Assembly: GCA_910587495.1 (NCBI GenBank)
Contig: CAJUMT010000052.1
Coordinates: 1-17,831, forward strand
Reading direction: 5' to 3'
Source: an uncultured Lachnospiraceae bacterium
Lineage (GTDB): Bacteria > Bacillota_A > Clostridia > Lachnospirales > Lachnospiraceae
DNA: 17,831 nucleotides
A model generated the notes under the pieces. It was not told the origin of the DNA, did no database searches, and saw only the letters and a list, made by a program, of their open reading frames with translations. This document shows, piece by piece, positions 14,763 to 17,831 of the stretch. How positions within the stretch are numbered: position 1 is the stretch's first letter; each line of letters starts with the position of its first letter. Both the position numbers and the translations under genes were made by a program.

Positions 14763-14776
14763 TTACAGATATGTGA
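14763..14776 (-). promoter_or_regulatory. BceR-like operator upstream of the two-component/ABC operon
   Basis: The minus strand reads TCACA-TATC-TGTAA, an exact match to the TNACA-N4-TGTAA consensus described for BceR-type regulators of peptide-antibiotic sensing systems in Firmicutes. It lies about 100 bp ahead of the first operon gene. A weak -10 (TATATT, 14746-14741) follows, without a clear -35. A 9-base match can occur by chance in a window this size, so position and context carry much of the weight. Confidence 0.45.
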
Positions 14777-14780
14777 CAAC

Positions 14781-14815
14781 AAAAAAGCGGCTGCCTGCCC
14801 TTCGGGCATACAACC
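14781..14815 (-). terminator. Rho-independent terminator of the reductase-like gene
   Basis: On the minus strand, GGTTGTATGCC pairs with GGCAGGCAGCC (14805-14815 and 14789-14799 on the + strand) with two wobble pairs and one mismatch, followed by GC and TTTTTT (14786-14781). It lies 40 bp past the stop at 14856 and separates this gene from the two-component operon. Confidence 0.82.
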
Positions 14816-14855
14816 ACCTTTTGCTTACCAGCCAGCTTGTTCACAGACAGACACC

Positions 14856-15791
14856 TTAGAGATGCAGCTCCGCCGCCAGGATCTCATCTTTCCTTGCCAG
14901 AATATCGTCTGACAAAAGCTGTGCTTCCACATTCTCAAAACCGAGTCTGTCAATCGTCTGTGAAAAACGCTCTCCTTTCTTTCCTTGTTCACGAAATAAA
15001 AGAATAGCTTTCTCGACTACAGACAACGCTTCTTCCTTGTCCGTAAATATTTTATGGAGCGCGCGTCCCTGCGCTACATTTTTACCCCAGCGTCCGCCTA
15101 TATAAATCTTAAATCCATAATCACCGTCTTCGATGGAACCAAAAGGACATTTCCCCACGCAGCGACCGCAGTTTTTACAGTCTTCCGGATCAATCGCAAG
15201 GACACCGTCCGTTACTTTTGCCACCTTAGTCGGACAAAGCTTTTCAATCGCGCATTTCTTACATCCTTTGCAGGATTCTTTATCAAATTTCGGAATCCTT
15301 TGACCAACGATTCCCACATCATTCAAATCGGGTTTTACACAGTTGTTAGGACATCCGCCAACGGCAATTTTAAATTTATGCGGAAGCTGTACCTGTCTGT
15401 ACCCTTCATAAAATCTCTCATGAACCTCTTTTGCCAATTCATAAGAGTCTAAAAGTCCATACTGGCAGGTTGTCCCTTTACATGCTACCACCGGTCGAAC
15501 CTTTGCACCAGTACCTCCTGTCACAAGACCCTCTTTTGCAATAAATGATTGAAATTCCTCGATCTTATCATAAGGAATCCCCGGCACTTCCACCGTCAAA
15601 CGGGTTGTAAATACCAGTTCTCCGCTTCCAAATTTCTCTGCCGCCTCCGAAGCGCATCTTAACTGTGCCGCTGTCATTTTACCGTTCACTGTGATGATAC
15701 GTCCGTTGAAATTGTCCGTTCCTCTGTTATTCAGAAATCCCATTCCTTTCACTCTTTTTTCGTCTGCTGCACTTACTGTTAATGCTGCCAT
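14856..15791 (-). CDS. Siroheme/ferredoxin-type sulfite or nitrite reductase-like protein
   Basis: The 311-residue cytoplasmic protein combines a nitrite/sulfite reductase half-domain (about 15-90), a siroheme-[4Fe-4S] binding core with Cys104/Cys109 (ACKGTTCQYG) and Cys147/Cys151 (GGCPNNC), and an inserted ferredoxin part with two cluster motifs: Cys174-177-180-186 and Cys205-208-211-215. A C-terminal part of the reductase fold follows. This is the layout of AsrC-like anaerobic sulfite reductases. The first cysteine pair is spaced C-x4-C rather than the usual C-x5-C. The partner electron-transfer subunits of Asr (A and B) are absent nearby. AGGAGG supports the ATG at 15791. The divergent LysR gene probably controls it. 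Substrate (sulfite or nitrite) is unproven. Confidence 0.87.
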   Translation of the reverse strand: MAALTVSAADEKRVKGMGFLNNRGTDNFNGRIITVNGKMTAAQLRCASEAAEKFGSGELVFTTRLTVEVPGIPYDKIEEFQSFIAKEGLVTGGTGAKVRPVVACKGTTCQYGLLDSYELAKEVHERFYEGYRQVQLPHKFKIAVGGCPNNCVKPDLNDVGIVGQRIPKFDKESCKGCKKCAIEKLCPTKVAKVTDGVLAIDPEDCKNCGRCVGKCPFGSIEDGDYGFKIYIGGRWGKNVAQGRALHKIFTDKEEALSVVEKAILLFREQGKKGERFSQTIDRLGFENVEAQLLSDDILARKDEILAAELHL

Positions 15792-15833
15792 AAGTTTTTC
15801 CTCCTTTTTAAATAGTTCTGATCTTTTGGTTGT

Positions 15834-15842
15834 ATTATAGCA
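15834..15842 (-). promoter_or_regulatory. Extended -10 promoter of the reductase-like gene
   Basis: The minus strand reads TGCTATAAT, a perfect -10 with a TGn extension, with a start expected near 15827 and a leader of about 36 nt containing AGGAGG. At 17-bp spacing the -35 position (TTTTCT) is poor and is overlapped by the dyad at 15850-15868, consistent with control by a regulator. Confidence 0.6.
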
Positions 15843-15849
15843 CTTGTTT

Positions 15850-15868
15850 TATCATTAGAAAAATGATA
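15850..15868. promoter_or_regulatory. LysR-type operator-like dyad
   Basis: TATCATT (15850-15856) and AATGATA (15862-15868) form a 7-bp dyad with a 5-nt spacer; it reads as ATC-N11-GAT, fitting the T-N11-A rule for LysR sites. It overlaps the -35 region of the reductase-like gene. A second, weaker dyad, TTATA-N9-TATAA (15883-15901), lies next to the LysR start and could serve autoregulation. Confidence 0.5.
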
Positions 15869-15921
15869 TTATTCTATCAAAATTATAGGTAAAACTTATA
15901 AGATAACCGGGAGATATACAT

Positions 15922-16848
15922 ATGACAATCCGACATTTGAAAATATTTATCGCTGTCGCAGAATGCGGTTCTATGAATACAGCAGCAAAAAAACTTTTCC
16001 TCTCCCAGCCCACCATCAGCCAGGCTATCCGGGAATTAGAAGAATACTATGATACCCGCCTCTTTGACCGACTCTCCAAAAGGCTCTATATTACGCCCGC
16101 CGGTAAGGACCTTCTGAGCAGTTCTTATCAGGTAGTGAATCAGTTTGACAAAATGGACCAGCATATGCAGAAGAACCGGCGAAAGGATATCATCCGTTTT
16201 GCCTCTACCATCACGGTAGGTTCCTGCCTGGCTTCCCATATACTCAACGATTTTCATGCTGTCATGCCCAAGACAACCACCTATACCTTCATCGGAAACA
16301 CACATCTGGTAGAAGAAAGACTTCTGAAATCCGAAGTGGATATCGCGCTGGTGGAAGGCGAGATTCACCATCCTGATCTAATCATGGTTCCAATTATCCG
16401 GGATTTTCTTGTGCTGGGATGCTCTAAAAACCATACGTTTGCCGAACGGGACGAAGTCAATGTAAAAGAGCTAAACAACCAGGATTTTGTCATGAGAGAA
16501 CAGGGAAGCGGCACCCGGGCGCTATTTGACAAGTTTATCAAGCGGCATAATCTGAATATCCATATTGCCTGGGAAGCCACCTGTCCGGATGCCATCAGAA
16601 ACGCGGTTCTTTATAATGACTGTCTGGCTGTAGTCTCCGTCCGGCTTCTGGAACGAGAAATCCGTAGCGGTCAGATCCGTATCTTCAACCCACACACAAA
16701 CGAGTTGGAACGGTATTTCAGCTTGGTATACCATAAAGATAAGATCTTCACGCCTTCTATGGATGCCTTGCGCAATATCGTCAATCACTATCAACAGCCG
16801 GACTGGCTGGGCAGTATCCATGTGGGTACTTTAAGCGAACAGCCTTAG
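15922..16848 (+). CDS. LysR-family transcriptional regulator
   Basis: The 308-residue regulator has an N-terminal winged helix-turn-helix (about 1-60; FIAVAECGSMNTAAKKLFLS, QPTISQAIRELEE, LFDR and the wing ITPAGKDLL) and a two-lobed effector-binding domain (about 88-295), with the conserved FVMREQGSGTR segment seen in CysB/CysL/YeiE-like members. GGGAGAT precedes the ATG at 15922. It is divergent from the sulfite/nitrite reductase-like gene across 130 bp that contain two dyads, so that gene is the likely target and an inorganic sulfur or nitrogen compound a possible effector. Its last bases overlap the end of the convergent substrate-binding protein gene by 4 bp. Confidence 0.94.
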   Translation: MTIRHLKIFIAVAECGSMNTAAKKLFLSQPTISQAIRELEEYYDTRLFDRLSKRLYITPAGKDLLSSSYQVVNQFDKMDQHMQKNRRKDIIRFASTITVGSCLASHILNDFHAVMPKTTTYTFIGNTHLVEERLLKSEVDIALVEGEIHHPDLIMVPIIRDFLVLGCSKNHTFAERDEVNVKELNNQDFVMREQGSGTRALFDKFIKRHNLNIHIAWEATCPDAIRNAVLYNDCLAVVSVRLLEREIRSGQIRIFNPHTNELERYFSLVYHKDKIFTPSMDALRNIVNHYQQPDWLGSIHVGTLSEQP

Positions 16849-17705
16849 GCCGTCTTTGCAAGATTGGTGGCTTCATCCAGCCATTCAAGATACATATTCT
16901 CTTCCAGAACTCCTGAAAGAATCTCGTTGATCCGCTCCAGGAGTTCTTCTTCCTCTTTTCCAACACCGCCAACAATGCCCCGGGAAGTATAAGTAAACGG
17001 ATCATCCAGAATTGTAAGACCTGTATATTCCAACTCTGCCTCCGTCGCTATGGCCTCTTCCAGAATGACGCCGTCTACGGTCCCCATCCGAAGTTCTAAC
17101 ACTGCCTCTGACGCATGATCTGTAAGTTCCAGATAAGAACCGGGAAGCTGTTCCACTGCAAGCTGTGCCTGCAGGCTTCCATACTGCGCCGCCACCTTCT
17201 TTCCTTCCAGATCTTCTAACGACTTTATGACCTCCGCCTGTTTTTCCTGCATGAGAAGCACCTGTTTCCCCGGTTCATAATAAACATCTGTAAAATCCAT
17301 CTGTGCCTTTCTCTCAGATTCGGGAAGCATACCAAGGAGCACCAAATCCACTTCCTTCTCTGACACGGCTTTCAAAGCATCCTCAAATTCCATCTCACGA
17401 AAATCCGCTTTCACGCCTAACTGCGCCGCAATATATTTGCCAAGTTCTATATCAGAACCGCCAAAGGAATGCTCCTCCGCACCTTTTTCCTGAACTACAA
17501 AGGCAAACGGCGCATAATCCGGTGAGATTCCGATGGTAATCGCACCTTTTTCCAATATGGCTTCTAAACGGTTTGAAGCTACTTTTCTTACTTCTATCGT
17601 ATCTTCCATTCCATCGCTTCCTGCCCAGACTACGCTGGAACAGCCTGCCGACCATATGGCAGCCATTCCTGCGAGACAAAAAGCTAGTATCTTTTTTATC
17701 CTCAT
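16845..17705 (-). CDS. Amino-acid-type ABC transporter substrate-binding lipoprotein (SBP_bac_3)
   Basis: The 286-residue protein has a signal peptide ending in a lipobox-like SAGC (Cys22; Ser at -3 is unusual) and a family-3 solute-binding domain (about 45-280). Motifs are ITIGISPDYAPFAF, GSDIELGKYIAAQLGV, FEDALKAVSEKEVDLVLLGM, VAAQYGSLQA and GTVDGVILEE. It should bind a polar amino acid or similar solute outside the cell and deliver it to an ABC permease. No permease or ATPase gene is next to it in the window, so it is an orphan here. The start at 17705 has only a weak AAAGAAGAG site. It is downstream of the tRNA-Trp terminator and converges with the LysR gene, sharing the stop bases TTAG. 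Confidence 0.92.
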   Translation of the reverse strand: MRIKKILAFCLAGMAAIWSAGCSSVVWAGSDGMEDTIEVRKVASNRLEAILEKGAITIGISPDYAPFAFVVQEKGAEEHSFGGSDIELGKYIAAQLGVKADFREMEFEDALKAVSEKEVDLVLLGMLPESERKAQMDFTDVYYEPGKQVLLMQEKQAEVIKSLEDLEGKKVAAQYGSLQAQLAVEQLPGSYLELTDHASEAVLELRMGTVDGVILEEAIATEAELEYTGLTILDDPFTYTSRGIVGGVGKEEEELLERINEILSGVLEENMYLEWLDEATNLAKTA

Positions 17706-17740
17706 CCAATCTCTTCTTTCTGGTAATGATTTTCTATTTC

Positions 17741-17772
17741 AAAAAAAGCTCCGGAACAACTATTCCGAAGCT
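17741..17772 (-). terminator. Rho-independent terminator of tRNA-Trp transcript
   Basis: On the minus strand, AGCTTCGGAA (17772-17763) pairs with TTCCGGAGCT (17756-17747), with one wobble pair, across a 6-nt loop. It runs into TTTTTTT (17747-17741). It starts 4 bp past the tRNA 3' end. Confidence 0.88.
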
Positions 17773-17776
17773 TCAG

Positions 17777-17831
17777 CAGGGACAGAAGGACTCGAACCCT
17801 CGACATTTGGTTTTGGAGACCAACGTTCTAC
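17777..17831 (-). tRNA. tRNA-Trp (CCA anticodon), 3' part; 5' end beyond window
   Basis: Read on the minus strand, the sequence has an anticodon arm TTGGT-CTCCAAA-ACCAA with anticodon CCA, a T-arm GAGGG-TTCGAGT-CCTTC and the 3' acceptor strand TGTCCCT with discriminator G at 17777. CCA is not encoded (next bases CTG). The D-arm is cut at the window edge (GTAGAACG remains). Anticodon and G discriminator agree with tryptophan. Confidence 0.92.

Overview
The window looks like chromosomal DNA from an anaerobic member of the Clostridia, most likely a Lachnospiraceae-type gut Firmicute. The reasons are AGGAGG ribosome sites, TATAAT promoters with TGn extensions, short hairpin-plus-T terminators, a ferredoxin-fused sulfite/nitrite reductase-like protein, a nickel-pincer gene (larC) and a tRNA-Trp without an encoded CCA. 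This placement is inference from gene content and signals; no rRNA or marker gene is present.

Region 1 (1-1680, + strand) is the end of a mannitol operon: the C-terminus of the EIIA component (mtlF), mannitol-1-phosphate 5-dehydrogenase (mtlD) and an HPr-like phosphocarrier, closed by a hairpin terminator. The HPr keeps the phospho-accepting His15 but has Asp where the regulatory Ser46 normally sits.

Region 2 (1686-5945, - strand) is a tightly packed set read as aldo/keto reductase, AAA/OLD-like ATPase, a small protein with a PD-(D/E)XK-like core, and larC. The ATPase and the nuclease-like gene overlap by ATGA and look more AT-rich than their surroundings. They form a candidate two-gene conflict or defence module.

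Region 3 (5996-6481) holds a decayed or switched small gene on the minus strand. An 8-bp tandem duplication breaks an otherwise good 62-residue frame, and the gene has its own promoter and terminator. Facing away from it is the promoter of the next gene.

Region 4 (6482-8845) contains a membrane-anchored DUF218 (SanA/ElyC/YdcF-type) protein on the + strand. Convergent to it are a DUF1653 gene and an Mrp/NBP35 iron-sulfur carrier ATPase, separated by a large imperfect hairpin.

Region 5 (8888-14776, - strand) is a six-gene envelope-sensing operon: small exported protein, lipoprotein, OmpR-type response regulator, sensor histidine kinase, ABC ATPase and 835-residue FtsX/MacB-like permease. It is linked by ATGA overlaps and headed by a match to the BceR operator consensus (TNACA-N4-TGTAA). 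The first gene is out of frame after a run of seven A's directly behind its start codon, so it is broken, switched or recoded.

Region 6 (14781-17831) holds a siroheme/ferredoxin sulfite- or nitrite-reductase-like gene, a divergent LysR regulator with operator-like dyads between them, an orphan amino-acid-type substrate-binding lipoprotein converging on the LysR gene, and the 3' part of a tRNA-Trp with its terminator.
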